This document shows positions 1 through 8,099 of a stretch of 64,000 nt of DNA, piece by piece; within the stretch, counting starts at the first letter, position 1, and each line of letters starts with the position of its first letter. This DNA comes from Mesobacillus foraminis. GTDB taxonomy: Bacteria > Bacillota > Bacilli > Bacillales > Cytobacillaceae. The DNA is taken from positions 1 to 64,000 of the forward strand of contig NZ_SLVV01000004.1 in the NCBI RefSeq assembly GCF_004340465.1, read 5' to 3'. Under the pieces are notes generated by a model, which worked only from the letters and a program-made list of their open reading frames with translations, searched no databases and was not told the origin of the DNA. Made by a program: the position numbers and the translations under genes.

Positions 1-51
1 GTCATTTCGCCACACGATTTGACACCCCGCATCATACCAAGAGGGCTCTTT

Positions 52-441
52 TTATTTCAAGTCCCCGAAAATCCTTCTAACAGGAATGCTCCTTTTCATT
101 TTTTCATAGAATTCAACCGTGAAGGCTGTGCCAAGCAAGCTGCTGATGCTGCTCACAATGATTATGACCAGGACAGGCCATTGAACTATACCAAGGAAGT
201 TTCTAGAGATAAACAGGCCAACTATGGGCGGAATAAGCAATAAGGTAAGATGTTTTACTTGAAAGGAGGAAACCATCTCTATCCACTCGAGTTTGATCAC
301 CCCGGTAACCAGCGTCAATAGCAAAAGGATCATGCCAGCTACGCTTGCAGGAAGCGGGATCTGAAAAATGTTCACGATACCGTATCCTAAAAGGAGGAAG
401 GCTGTTAGAATGAAAAACTGCCGCAGCCAGACAAAGTTCAC
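52..441 (-). CDS. CidA/LrgA family holin-like membrane protein
   Basis: A 129-residue, very hydrophobic protein with about four transmembrane segments. The order of hydrophobic blocks, the early LPASVAGM segment and the basic C-terminal tail are typical of the CidA/LrgA family, small holin-like proteins thought to control murein hydrolase export or overflow metabolite transport together with a CidB/LrgB partner. The start is GTG at 441, preceded by a strong GGGAGGG site about 7 bases upstream. The partner gene would be expected directly downstream on the same strand, but only 51 bases remain before the window edge and they hold no recognisable LrgB start. Family assignment is confident; role (lysis or pyruvate/acetate export) is inferred from the family. 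Confidence 0.85.
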   Translation of the reverse strand: MNFVWLRQFFILTAFLLLGYGIVNIFQIPLPASVAGMILLLLTLVTGVIKLEWIEMVSSFQVKHLTLLLIPPIVGLFISRNFLGIVQWPVLVIIIVSSISSLLGTAFTVEFYEKMKRSIPVRRIFGDLK

Positions 442-692
442 AAATTTTCCCTCCCTTGGCCTTTATATGTATCAAGCTTAGAGTACAATCACAGTGCTGT
501 CATTTAATTCGTAAGGGGATCTTACGCGAAATTTTAAGTGTATTGCAGAAAGATAAATAGAGGGGAAGTTATAAATTGCCGTCATAATAATGAAATGTAT
601 TGCTAAATTTTACTTTTGTGTAATAATTAAAAATGTCGAATTATCTGAATACATATTAGAATTGATTTGATTTAAACAGGGGGGAATATGTT

Positions 693-1955
693 TTGTCTAA
701 CATCAAGAGGGCAATAGTCATCGGTGGAGGCATTGGCGGGTTAGTGACCGCTCTTAAACTTCACCGCGTTGGTGTGTCAGTGCGTGTGTTTGAAACAGCA
801 GATAATATTCAGGCTCTGGGAGTGGGAATCAATCTGCTGCCACATGCCGTAAAAGTCCTAACTGAATTGGGGCTGGCGGATGAGCTTGAAAAAGAAGGAA
901 TTCTCACTGAAGAACTTTGTTATTTCAACAAATTCGGCCAGAAGATATGGCATGAGCCCAGAGGACGTAAAGCAGGCTATTACTGGCCGCAGTATTCGAT
1001 ACACCGTGGCAGACTCCAGATGCTGCTGTTAAAGGCAGTTAAAAAGGAACTTGGGGAGAACGCAGTCTTTACCGGTCATCATCTGTCATCCTTTCAAATG
1101 TTTGGGGACGTGGTCATTGCCCATTTTGAAAACAGAAAAACAGGGATGCGTTTAGGTACCTATCATGCAGATATGATGATAGGGGCGGATGGTATCCATT
1201 CGGCTGTCCGCAAATTCTATTATCCAGATGAAGGCTTGCCGAAATTCAGCGGTCGGATGCTGTGGAGGGGGATTACGGAAACGGACCGTTTTTTGACTGG
1301 TCGCTCCATGATCATGGCCGGCTTTCAGGATCAAAAGTTTGTTGCCTATCCGGTTTGCCCTGAAGCAGAAAAGAGAGGCGTCTCTCTCGTTAACTGGATT
1401 GCAGAGCTCACTGTCAGCGATGAAATGTCTTCACGTGCTGATTGGAATCAAAAAATCGACAAGCAGAAATTTGCATCTAAGTTTGCTTCATGGGATTTCG
1501 GCTGGCTGAATGTTCCGAAGCTTATTGAAGAAACGGATTCAGTCTACGAATTTCCCATGGTTGATCGTGACCCGCTTCCGCAATGGACGTTTGGCAGAGT
1601 GACATTGCTGGGGGATGCGGCTCATCCAATGTACCCGATTGGCTCGAATGGAGCTTCCCAGGCAATATTGGACGCAGATGCTATTGGAGAGTCAATCAGG
1701 AATCAGCACAGTGTGGAACTTGCTCTGCAGGCATATGAAGAGATCCGTTTGGACCCTACTGCAGAGATTATATACAGCAATCGCCAGAATGGTCCTGAAC
1801 GTGTTATGCAAATTGTGGAGGAGCGCGCTCCCGGTGGTTTTACCACAATCCGTGATATCATCACACAGCAGGAGCTCGAGGACATTGCCAATTCCTACAA
1901 ACAAATTGCCGGTTTTGACCGCAATCGTCTATATGCCAAAGCAGGTGTGGTGTAG
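693..1955 (+). CDS. FAD-dependent monooxygenase (salicylate hydroxylase / PhzS-like)
   Basis: A 420-residue class A flavoprotein monooxygenase. The N-terminus has the dinucleotide-binding GGGIGGL motif near residues 12-18. The middle has an IGADGIHSAVR segment (DG motif) and the C-terminal half has GDAAHPMYPIGSNGASQA, the GD motif that contacts the FAD ribityl chain. Proteins of this kind hydroxylate aromatic or alkaloid-like substrates with NAD(P)H and oxygen; the substrate cannot be read here. The start is TTG at 693 after a GGGGGG site 8 bases upstream; the nearer ATG at 688 runs into a stop after nine codons. The next reading frame begins one base after its stop, so it was once coupled to a Dabb-domain protein that is now broken. 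Confidence 0.85.
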   Translation: MSNIKRAIVIGGGIGGLVTALKLHRVGVSVRVFETADNIQALGVGINLLPHAVKVLTELGLADELEKEGILTEELCYFNKFGQKIWHEPRGRKAGYYWPQYSIHRGRLQMLLLKAVKKELGENAVFTGHHLSSFQMFGDVVIAHFENRKTGMRLGTYHADMMIGADGIHSAVRKFYYPDEGLPKFSGRMLWRGITETDRFLTGRSMIMAGFQDQKFVAYPVCPEAEKRGVSLVNWIAELTVSDEMSSRADWNQKIDKQKFASKFASWDFGWLNVPKLIEETDSVYEFPMVDRDPLPQWTFGRVTLLGDAAHPMYPIGSNGASQAILDADAIGESIRNQHSVELALQAYEEIRLDPTAEIIYSNRQNGPERVMQIVEERAPGGFTTIRDIITQQELEDIANSYKQIAGFDRNRLYAKAGVV

Positions 1956-2252
1956 GTGGTTGAGCATATTGTTCTGATAATATTCGCTCCTGGCACAACA
2001 GAGGATGAGAAGCAGGAAATCATTTGAAAGACGTATGCCTTAAAAGAGGTGATCCCTGGGATTGTTGACCTGCTGCAGGGCATAAACTTTTCTGAACGGA
2101 GCAAGGGATACGAGGTAGGGCTTACAGTGCGATTTGAAGACCGGGATGCACTTGCAAACTACGGGCGTCATCCGAGACACCAGGAAATCGTCAGCTATTT
2201 ATAGAAAATTGGTGCAGAGGACCATTTGATTGTTGACTTTGATATTAAATAA
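1956..2252 (+). pseudogene. Broken Dabb (stress-responsive alpha/beta-barrel) protein gene
   Basis: Reading from GTG at 1956, directly after the monooxygenase stop, gives a 98-codon frame that matches a small Dabb-domain protein: a start VVEHIVLIIF, then KEVIPGIVDLLQGINFSERS, then GYEVGLTVRFEDRDAL and a C-terminal VDFDIK before TAA at 2250. The frame is interrupted by TGA at 2025-2027 (codon 24) and TAG at 2202-2204 (codon 83). Two different stop codons, neither at a position where the family has cysteine, argue for decay rather than recoding. Dabb proteins are small dimeric ferredoxin-like barrels often encoded beside oxidoreductases. The neighbour monooxygenase is intact, so loss may be recent. 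Confidence 0.8.
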
Positions 2253-2568
2253 GTTTAATTTCTGTTATAGCTTCCGGCGCCGTGAAAGGTGTCGTCAGTT
2301 TGGGGATTTTCATGCTGGATTCCGGAGGGTGCTGCGAAAAGAGATCGTATCCCGGGAATATGATTAGCGGCTATTTTTAGAGGGAAGCTTCCGGATCATG
2401 TCATCATTGACTATTATCTGGCAAAATAATATAAAATCCTTATCGGCCTGTTTGGCTTATAAGGGTTTCTTTGTATTGGCTATAAGCATTAGAGTATGTT
2501 ATTTAATATACGGGGTTTTAAATAGTATGCATGGGCATAATTTTATGTGGTGAGAGGAGTGTCCCTGA
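2253..2568 (+). other. Gene-free stretch, probably decayed coding DNA
   Basis: No intact gene. Short open stretches on the plus strand look protein-like but are in different frames: about 2288-2390, and about 2370-2430, where a frame ends in GKLPDHVIIDYYLAK followed by TAA. They could be the remnant of a third gene of the monooxygenase-Dabb operon, with frameshifts. I do not recognise the family. The last 100 bases before the sirtuin start are AT-rich and probably hold its promoter. Confidence 0.35.
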
Positions 2569-3336
2569 ATGGAAAATCAACTAAAAACAACCTGCGGGAG
2601 TATCTTGAAAGCCGCAGAAAACATCGTGGTCTTAACAGGGGCGGGAATAAGTACAGAATCGGGAATTAAAGATTTCCGGTCACGAACCGGAATATATCAA
2701 ATGGCTCCGGAAACCATTCTGTCGCTGGATTATTTTTATCGAAATCCGATGAAGTTTTATGAATTTGCCATTGAGAATCTATACCATCCTGAAGCAATGC
2801 CCAATACGGGGCATAACATTTTGGCTAAGTGGGAGAAGGAAGGCCGAATTCAGCAGATTATCACACAGAATATAGATGGCCTCCATGGCAAAGCCGGAAG
2901 CAATAAAGTCATTGAGTTTCATGGGACCATGAAAACAGCAACCTGCCAGAATTGCAGGGAGCAATATACCGCAGATCAAATGGTTCAGCGAATGCAGGAT
3001 TTGAAGGATTTTTATATATGCAGCAGATGTACACCGGAAATGGAGAAAGCTAACTATATAAAGCCAGACGTCGTCCTGTTTGGCGATGCGGGCGATTGGT
3101 TTACACAAGAGGGCTTTACTTCTATAATCCGGACGATACAAAAGGCAGATTGCGTGCTTGTCCTTGGAACAAGCCTTCAGGTTACCCCGTTTTCTGCTTT
3201 TCCAGGCTACCGAACTGAAGGGACACCATTAATCATAATTAACAAAGGAGATACTCCATACGATCATGCTCCTAATACCTATGTCATTCAAGAACCTATA
3301 GGGAGCACCATGAAACAACTGGATGAAAGAGCATGA
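2569..3336 (+). CDS. SIR2-family NAD-dependent protein deacylase (sirtuin)
   Basis: A 255-residue sirtuin. It has the NAD-binding GAGIS motif at residues 24-28, then SGIKDFRS, the TQNIDGLH motif near residue 99, the catalytic histidine in FHGT (about H118), and a zinc knuckle made of two CxxC pairs (about C126/C129 and C151/C154). A GTSLQV segment follows in the C-terminal Rossmann part. Sirtuins remove acyl groups from lysine using NAD, giving O-acyl-ADP-ribose and nicotinamide. ATG start at 2569 follows GAGAGGAGTG. It stands alone between decayed DNA and a palindromic repeat that probably ends its transcript. Whether it deacetylates acetyl-CoA synthetase, as in B. subtilis, cannot be seen from sequence. 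Confidence 0.92.
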   Translation: MENQLKTTCGSILKAAENIVVLTGAGISTESGIKDFRSRTGIYQMAPETILSLDYFYRNPMKFYEFAIENLYHPEAMPNTGHNILAKWEKEGRIQQIITQNIDGLHGKAGSNKVIEFHGTMKTATCQNCREQYTADQMVQRMQDLKDFYICSRCTPEMEKANYIKPDVVLFGDAGDWFTQEGFTSIIRTIQKADCVLVLGTSLQVTPFSAFPGYRTEGTPLIIINKGDTPYDHAPNTYVIQEPIGSTMKQLDERA

Positions 3337-3340
3337 TTGC

Positions 3341-3380
3341 GTGCCTGACCCCCTTCATTGCGCTAAAGGGGGTCAGGCAC
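3341..3380. repeat. Palindromic repeat, GTGCCTGACCCCC core (copy A)
   Basis: A perfect 15-bp inverted repeat: GTGCCTGACCCCCTT at 3341-3355 and its complement at 3366-3380, with a 10-base loop. It begins four bases after the sirtuin stop codon. The same core recurs near 9.1, 12.0, 16.6, 21.7 and 22.6 kb. It can act as a strong RNA hairpin at a gene end, but lacks a long T run. Confidence 0.9.
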
Positions 3381-3467
3381 CATCTTTGTGATAGCCCGCT
3401 TTGTTTGAGATTGTTTTGGAACTTATATTAGAATGGAACCAGACATTCTGAAAGGGGTTGGTGAAGG

Positions 3468-4112
3468 ATGAAGGTTTTAGTAGTAGGTGCCAATGGGCAG
3501 ATTGGGCGTCACCTCGTGAATCTATTGCAAGATAGCGAGGAGCATACCGTCAGAGCCATGATAAGGAAAGAAGAGCAGCAGGATTACTTCAAAAGCCTGG
3601 GAATAGAGGCTGTTTTAGCAAGTCTTGAAGGAACTGTCGAAGAGATTGCCGAAGCAGCCAAAGGATGCGATGCCATCGTCTTTACTGCTGGTTCCGGCGG
3701 CCATACGGGTCTGGATAAAACTCTGCTGATCGACCTTGATGGTGCAGTTAAGACCGTAGAGGCTGCAGAGATGGCTGGTATCAAAAGGTTTGTAATGGTC
3801 AGCGCTCTGCAGGCCCACCGCCGGGAAAACTGGAATGAAAAAATCAGGCCTTATTATGTGGCTAAGCATTATGCTGACCGTGCCTTGCTTCAAAGTGGTC
3901 TAACTTATACCATTGTTCGTCCCGGAGGGCTTATAAATGAGCCGGGTACTGGCAAAATCACTGCCGCGGAAAACCTGGAGAGGGGAACCATACCAAGGGA
4001 AGATGTTGCACGGATTGTTTACAAATCACTTACAGAGGAACGCACTTTTAATACCTCTTTTGATGTAATAAGCGGCGAAAGTCCTATTGCCGACGCTTTA
4101 AAGACACTATAA
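3468..4112 (+). CDS. NAD(P)-binding atypical SDR / NmrA-like oxidoreductase (YhfK-like)
   Basis: A 214-residue protein with an N-terminal Rossmann fold: GANGQIGRHL gives the Gly-rich nucleotide loop, and VTAG-like FTAGSGG follows after the third strand. It lacks the YxxxK pair in the usual SDR form but carries YYVAKHYAD, the atypical-SDR version, then TIVRPGGL. Such proteins bind NAD(P) and are annotated as epimerase-like or NmrA-like. The nearest B. subtilis relative I recall is YhfK, whose function is not settled. ATG at 3468 is preceded by AAAGGGGTTGGTGAAGG. Monocistronic: a repeat lies before it and a clear terminator after it. Confidence 0.85.
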   Translation: MKVLVVGANGQIGRHLVNLLQDSEEHTVRAMIRKEEQQDYFKSLGIEAVLASLEGTVEEIAEAAKGCDAIVFTAGSGGHTGLDKTLLIDLDGAVKTVEAAEMAGIKRFVMVSALQAHRRENWNEKIRPYYVAKHYADRALLQSGLTYTIVRPGGLINEPGTGKITAAENLERGTIPREDVARIVYKSLTEERTFNTSFDVISGESPIADALKTL

Positions 4113-4118
4113 TTGATC

Positions 4119-4148
4119 AGCCATCGGAAAGGGGTCCGATGGCTTTTC
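4119..4148 (+). terminator. Rho-independent terminator
   Basis: Stem AGCCATCGGA at 4119-4128 pairs perfectly with TCCGATGGCT at 4135-4144, loop AAGGGG, followed by TTTTCTC. It lies just after the YhfK-like gene and faces the convergent ade gene. Confidence 0.9.
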
Positions 4149-4168
4149 TCTAGTCAGTGATGGGATTT

Positions 4169-6142
4169 TTATGACAGGTAGCAGGTGAAAGGCAATCTTG
4201 GAAGATCTTTATAAATGCCTATTATCATTACCGGGGATGCCCTTAAAGACTGGCTCAATCTAAAAATGCTATTAAGAGCGGTATTCCCGCATAATAACCA
4301 GTAAGCCCGGTTGTGACCGAAAAGATGCGATTTTTTCCTTATCAAACCGATTTGCAAAGAAAAGAGCAGAAGGTGCCGCCTTTTAAGGAAGCACATTATG
4401 AGGCATCTTCTGCATCTGTACCTATATGCAAGAAATGTCCCTGCATGGAATAATCCTTGCACTGTCAGTTTTACTTCTGGGATAACCGGCAGGGCAAGGA
4501 ACGATAGTGTTAAAAATGGATTAAAGTCTTTGTTTGCACCAAGTTGTTCCAATGCTTTGTCGATGACTTTTAGTTTGCTGTACACTTCTTGGTATGAAAG
4601 AGGAGACATTAAGCCTGCAATGGGAAGTTCTAGCCTCGCAAGCACGTATCCATTTTTAACCACTATCAAGCCGCCCTGCATCTTCTTGATTTCATTTGCA
4701 GCCAAAATCATATCCTGGTCATTTGTACCGCAGAGGACCAAATTATGGGAGTCATGGGCAACAGTTGATGCAATCGCACCTGACTTGAGCCCTAAGCCTT
4801 TAACAATACCCAAACCAATATGCCCAGTCATTTTATGCCTTTCAATAAGAGCAACCTTCAGCTGGTCGTTTTCAATGGACGGCTCGAACATTCCGTCCTC
4901 ATCAACCTCCACTTCTTCTACGATATGATGGGTGACCAGGCTGTTTGGGATAATTCCAATTAAATTGGACTTTCTGCCTTTTAGAGGAAGGTTCAAAAGC
5001 GTAGGTTCCAGTTCAGGAAACGAAACTGTTTCGCTCAAATTTGCAAAGTCTGTTGTGGAATCAGCAAGGTGATTGGGTAATAGCCTTCTGTTTGCCACCA
5101 CCTCTCTTCCACTTTTAAAAACAGTTGAAATCGACATCTCCGTCAGGTTCTCTATCAGAAGCAAATCAGCTTCGTAGCCTGGTGCAACCGCTCCCTTGTT
5201 TGTTAATCCATAACATTCGGCAGCATTGAAAGTGGCCATCTGAATGGCTGTGATTGGGCTGATTCCCGATTGAATGGCAAGCTTGACATTAAAATCTATG
5301 CTGCCTTCATCCATGATGTCATCAAGATGTTTATCATCTGTGACAAAAAGGCAGCGCCGGGAATTCTGCTGATTTACTACTCCAATCACGTTTTTCAAAT
5401 CCTTAGCCACTGTTCCTTCGCGGATCATTAAATACATCCCTTTTTGGAGACGTTCCCTGGCTTCCATCACTGTTGTGCATTCATGGTCAGTACGTATTCC
5501 GGAGGCCATATAAACATTGAGGTCATCAGCTGACAGGCCGGCTGCATGACCATCGATTCGTTTACCTGCCTTTTTAGCCTCTTTAATTTTGGCGAGCATT
5601 TTTTTATCAGCGGTTTTAACACCTGGAAAGTTCATGACCTCTGCCAGACCCAGCACCCTCGGCTCCTGGTAAAATGGCTTTAAGTCTTCGGATTCAAGGG
5701 ATGCACCTGCGTGCTCAAAATCAGCCGCAGGCACACTGGAGGGGAGCATGATAAAGATATCCACGGGCAAATCTTTAGAGGATTCGAGCATATATTGAAT
5801 TCCTTTCTTTCCGGCAACATTAGCAATTTCATGAGGGTCCGAAATCACTGATGTAACGCCGTGAATGAGAAGGACTTTGGCAAATTCCTGCGGCGTAACC
5901 ATGGAGGATTCAATATGGACGTGGCCATCAATCAGACCTGGTGAAATATAACAGCCATCAGCATCGATTTCTCTTTCTCCCGAATATTTGCCAACCCCGG
6001 CGATAAAGCCGTCAACAATGGCAACATCGCCATTAATGATATCAGCGTTAAAGACATCAATAATCTTTCCATTTTTGATTACAAGGTCGGCTTTCTTACG
6101 GCCAGCAGCCACTTCGATTCTTTTCCCTAGATCAATCTCCAT
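4169..6142 (-). CDS. ade: Adenine deaminase, 3' end probably frameshifted
   Basis: An amidohydrolase of the Ade family converting adenine to hypoxanthine and ammonia. Visible are the N-terminal metal motif GLIDGHVHIESSM, SDPHEIANV, RIDGHAAG, FVTDDKH, and the C-terminal domain with VAHDSHN and LTLSFLALPVIPEV. ATG at 6142 is chosen because AAGGTG lies 8 bases upstream. The conserved part ends near 4435. There the frame continues into about 85 Cys/Arg/Leu-rich residues with no family resemblance. Reading one base out of phase gives LHIGTDAEDAS and a stop at 4396-4398, which yields the usual length of about 580 residues. So a single-base indel near 4428-4436, or a sequencing error, likely extends the protein. 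It follows guaD by 24 bases, forming a purine salvage operon. Confidence 0.9.
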   Translation of the reverse strand: MEIDLGKRIEVAAGRKKADLVIKNGKIIDVFNADIINGDVAIVDGFIAGVGKYSGEREIDADGCYISPGLIDGHVHIESSMVTPQEFAKVLLIHGVTSVISDPHEIANVAGKKGIQYMLESSKDLPVDIFIMLPSSVPAADFEHAGASLESEDLKPFYQEPRVLGLAEVMNFPGVKTADKKMLAKIKEAKKAGKRIDGHAAGLSADDLNVYMASGIRTDHECTTVMEARERLQKGMYLMIREGTVAKDLKNVIGVVNQQNSRRCLFVTDDKHLDDIMDEGSIDFNVKLAIQSGISPITAIQMATFNAAECYGLTNKGAVAPGYEADLLLIENLTEMSISTVFKSGREVVANRRLLPNHLADSTTDFANLSETVSFPELEPTLLNLPLKGRKSNLIGIIPNSLVTHHIVEEVEVDEDGMFEPSIENDQLKVALIERHKMTGHIGLGIVKGLGLKSGAIASTVAHDSHNLVLCGTNDQDMILAANEIKKMQGGLIVVKNGYVLARLELPIAGLMSPLSYQEVYSKLKVIDKALEQLGANKDFNPFLTLSFLALPVIPEVKLTVQGLFHAGTFLAYRYRCRRCLIMCFLKRRHLLLFSLQIGLIRKKSHLFGHNRAYWLLCGNTALNSIFRLSQSLRASPVMIIGIYKDLPRLPFTCYLS

Positions 6143-6166
6143 AAGATTCACACCTTCTTTATAAGA

Positions 6167-6631
6167 TTAGTAGTTAATTTTACTCTCGGAAGCAGCCCAC
6201 TCATTAAATGGAGTGCCAGCTTCTTTGGGATAGAGCCGGATCATCGGAATTTTACGTTCTTTATGCGGGACCTCAAGCTGTTCGTATATAAATTGATCGT
6301 CAAACCCAATCTTCGCAGCATCCTCTTTGGTACATGCAAAATAAACGGCTTTTGGCCGAGCCCAAAAAATGGCCCCAAGGCACATCGGACAAGGTTCACA
6401 GCTGGAATATATCTCACAGCCATCAAGCTGGAAAGTATTCAAGAGTCTACATGCATCCCGGATGGCCTGGATTTCTGCATGGGCGGTCGGATCCTTTAAA
6501 CGGGTGACTTGGTTTTGTCCCGTCCCAACAATCTTCCCATCTTTAACAACTACTGCCCCGAAAGGCCCTCCAGTACTTCCTGTTACATTAGCAAGAGCGA
6601 GCTGAATTGCCATATCGATAAAATTTTCCAT
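6167..6631 (-). CDS. guaD: Guanine deaminase (cytidine-deaminase fold)
   Basis: A 154-residue zinc deaminase of the CDA superfamily. The metal site is complete: HAEIQAI (zinc ligand His and proton-shuttle Glu) near residue 52 and PCPMC (two Cys ligands) near residue 82. The C-terminus, ending in FNEWAASESKINY, resembles B. subtilis GuaD, which deaminates guanine to xanthine. ATG at 6631 has GGAG 8 bases upstream; an upstream GTG start is possible but poorly placed. It is the first gene of a two-gene unit with ade, so the pair would feed guanine and adenine into xanthine and hypoxanthine. No purine riboswitch is visible upstream. Confidence 0.9.
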   Translation of the reverse strand: MENFIDMAIQLALANVTGSTGGPFGAVVVKDGKIVGTGQNQVTRLKDPTAHAEIQAIRDACRLLNTFQLDGCEIYSSCEPCPMCLGAIFWARPKAVYFACTKEDAAKIGFDDQFIYEQLEVPHKERKIPMIRLYPKEAGTPFNEWAASESKINY

Positions 6632-7194
6632 TCTTTTCACTCCAGTCCATTTTTATATAAAATAGAAATAAGAGAGTTTTTTTTGTCAATGTTCCTTCCT
6701 AAAAATATATTCAAATATTGCACATCCAACCCTAAAACTAATTTTGACCTTAATCTTAAAGTTAGTATAATTTCCTTTAAGGAAAAATCCTCAATACTTG
6801 GAAGGAAACTTTACACGTTTTTTTTGCAAGACAGATAATAGTCCATAATTGGGGACTAGGGAAAAAAGCCCTTTTCTTCGAGCTTCAAACTTGTCAGTAG
6901 GTACATGACAGATCCCTATTTTATTAAACATAAAAACTTGTTTGTCTTGCTGCTAGGAGGGTAAGCAAAGATTCTGTAAAAACCTTATCAAAACATATTT
7001 ATTGGCCAGCAAGTATCCGGATACTTTTCGCTCCAAACAGGGTATTAAGTAAAAAGGTGGAATCCTTATTTTGATTGTGCATGGAAGTGCTTTAATTCAC
7101 ACTTGACAACTCGGAATACTAAGATTAATATGAAAGTAATAAATTTCGTAGCGTGGAACTTAAGTGAAAGATAGGTTTTGAGGAGGACTTAATA
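6632..7194. other. Intergenic region between guaD and the esterase gene
   Basis: About 560 AT-rich bases between two divergent genes. I see no ORF with a ribosome binding site, no riboswitch and no long repeat. Its right end holds the esterase promoter. A GC-poor tract near 6660-6800 probably contains the guaD promoter on the minus strand, but no consensus pair stands out. Confidence 0.6.
7103..7131 (+). promoter_or_regulatory. Sigma-A type promoter for the esterase gene
   Basis: Perfect -35 TTGACA at 7103-7108, 17-base spacer, -10 TAATAT at 7126-7131. The start codon lies about 60 bases downstream. Confidence 0.8.
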
Positions 7195-7959
7195 GTGGTG
7201 GAAAATTACCCTGTCATTGAAGGCGCAGAAGCATTTTTTTATAAAGGAAACGAAGTGGGGATCCTGATTTCCCATGGATTTGTCGGGACGCCGCAAAGTG
7301 TGCGATTTATTGGGGAAAGCCTGGCTGGGTACGGGTATACAGTGCTTGCGCCGCGTCTGCCCGGGCATGGAACCCATTACTCTGATTTGGAGTCGGTGAC
7401 TTATAAAGATTGGTTTGAAGAGCTGGAAAAGAACTATATTCTGTTGGCGGGACAATGCAAAAAGGTTTTTGTGATTGGGCAATCCATGGGTGGAACACTG
7501 ACCTTAAGGCTGGCTCATAAATATCCTCAAATCCGCGGGATTGCTACTGTAAATGCAGCCTTGACCATCCCTTGCTTTGAAAATCTGAAAGGTGATAACC
7601 AGCCGAGATATATAAAAGAAGGTGAACCGGATATTAAAGCCAGGGGTGTACATGAAATCACATACCAGAAAACTCCATTGCATGCGGTTCGGCAGCTGCA
7701 GGCTTTGATGGAAGGAACTCCTTCTTTATTTTCGGGCATCACGGTTCCCATCCTATGCATAAAATCTGTCGAGGATCATGTAGTGCCTCCAGCGAACACC
7801 GAGTGGATTTACAGCAGTGTAAAATCGGAGAGAAAGGAAATCGTCACCCTTCCAAACTCATATCACGTTGCCTCGATGGACAATGATAAAGAGATGATTG
7901 TGGAAAAGTTCGTTCATTTCGTCGAACAGGTAACGGCGGTATCCGTTTCCTCCTGTTAA
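7195..7959 (+). CDS. Alpha/beta hydrolase, Est30/YvaK-like carboxylesterase
   Basis: A 254-residue alpha/beta hydrolase. Features in order: SHGFVGTPQS after the first strand (oxyanion region), the nucleophile elbow GQSMGG near residue 96, an acidic residue in SVEDHVVPP, and the catalytic His in SYHVAS near residue 222. This arrangement is that of the monoacylglycerol-lipase-like carboxylesterases of bacilli (Est30, YvaK), which hydrolyse short to medium acyl esters in the cytoplasm. GTG start at 7195 (a second GTG follows at 7198) after AGGAGG at 7181-7186. Own promoter and terminator, so monocistronic. In B. subtilis the homologue lies near rnr and smpB; that context is absent here. Confidence 0.88.
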   Translation: MVENYPVIEGAEAFFYKGNEVGILISHGFVGTPQSVRFIGESLAGYGYTVLAPRLPGHGTHYSDLESVTYKDWFEELEKNYILLAGQCKKVFVIGQSMGGTLTLRLAHKYPQIRGIATVNAALTIPCFENLKGDNQPRYIKEGEPDIKARGVHEITYQKTPLHAVRQLQALMEGTPSLFSGITVPILCIKSVEDHVVPPANTEWIYSSVKSERKEIVTLPNSYHVASMDNDKEMIVEKFVHFVEQVTAVSVSSC

Positions 7960-8037
7960 ACCCAGAGCGGCAGGCTGTTCTTTTTGGTCCTGTTCGACGG
8001 ACGCAGGGATATAATAAAAAAAAGCGAGATTGCAATT

Positions 8038-8068
8038 AGCCTGCTGGTGTAACGCCAGCAGGCTTTTT
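8038..8068 (+). terminator. Rho-independent terminator
   Basis: Perfect 10-bp stem AGCCTGCTGG / CCAGCAGGCT with loop TGTAACG, then TTTT. It ends the esterase transcript. Confidence 0.92.
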
Positions 8069-8099
8069 AGGGCTAATAAACGGCTAAAGGATATTGGGG

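Noticed and set aside
1-51. Start of an LrgB/CidB gene on the minus strand after CidA
   Set aside because: An ATG occurs near 25-33 on the minus strand, but there is no ribosome binding site and the few codons do not resemble LrgB. Too short to support.
2025-2027. Selenocysteine at the TGA of the Dabb frame
   Set aside because: The position is not Cys in the family, no SECIS-like hairpin with a G-starting loop stands out at the right distance, and a TAG interrupts the same frame later.
6632-7102. Purine riboswitch upstream of guaD-ade
   Set aside because: The conserved loop sequences and three-way junction of the purine aptamer are not visible on the minus strand.
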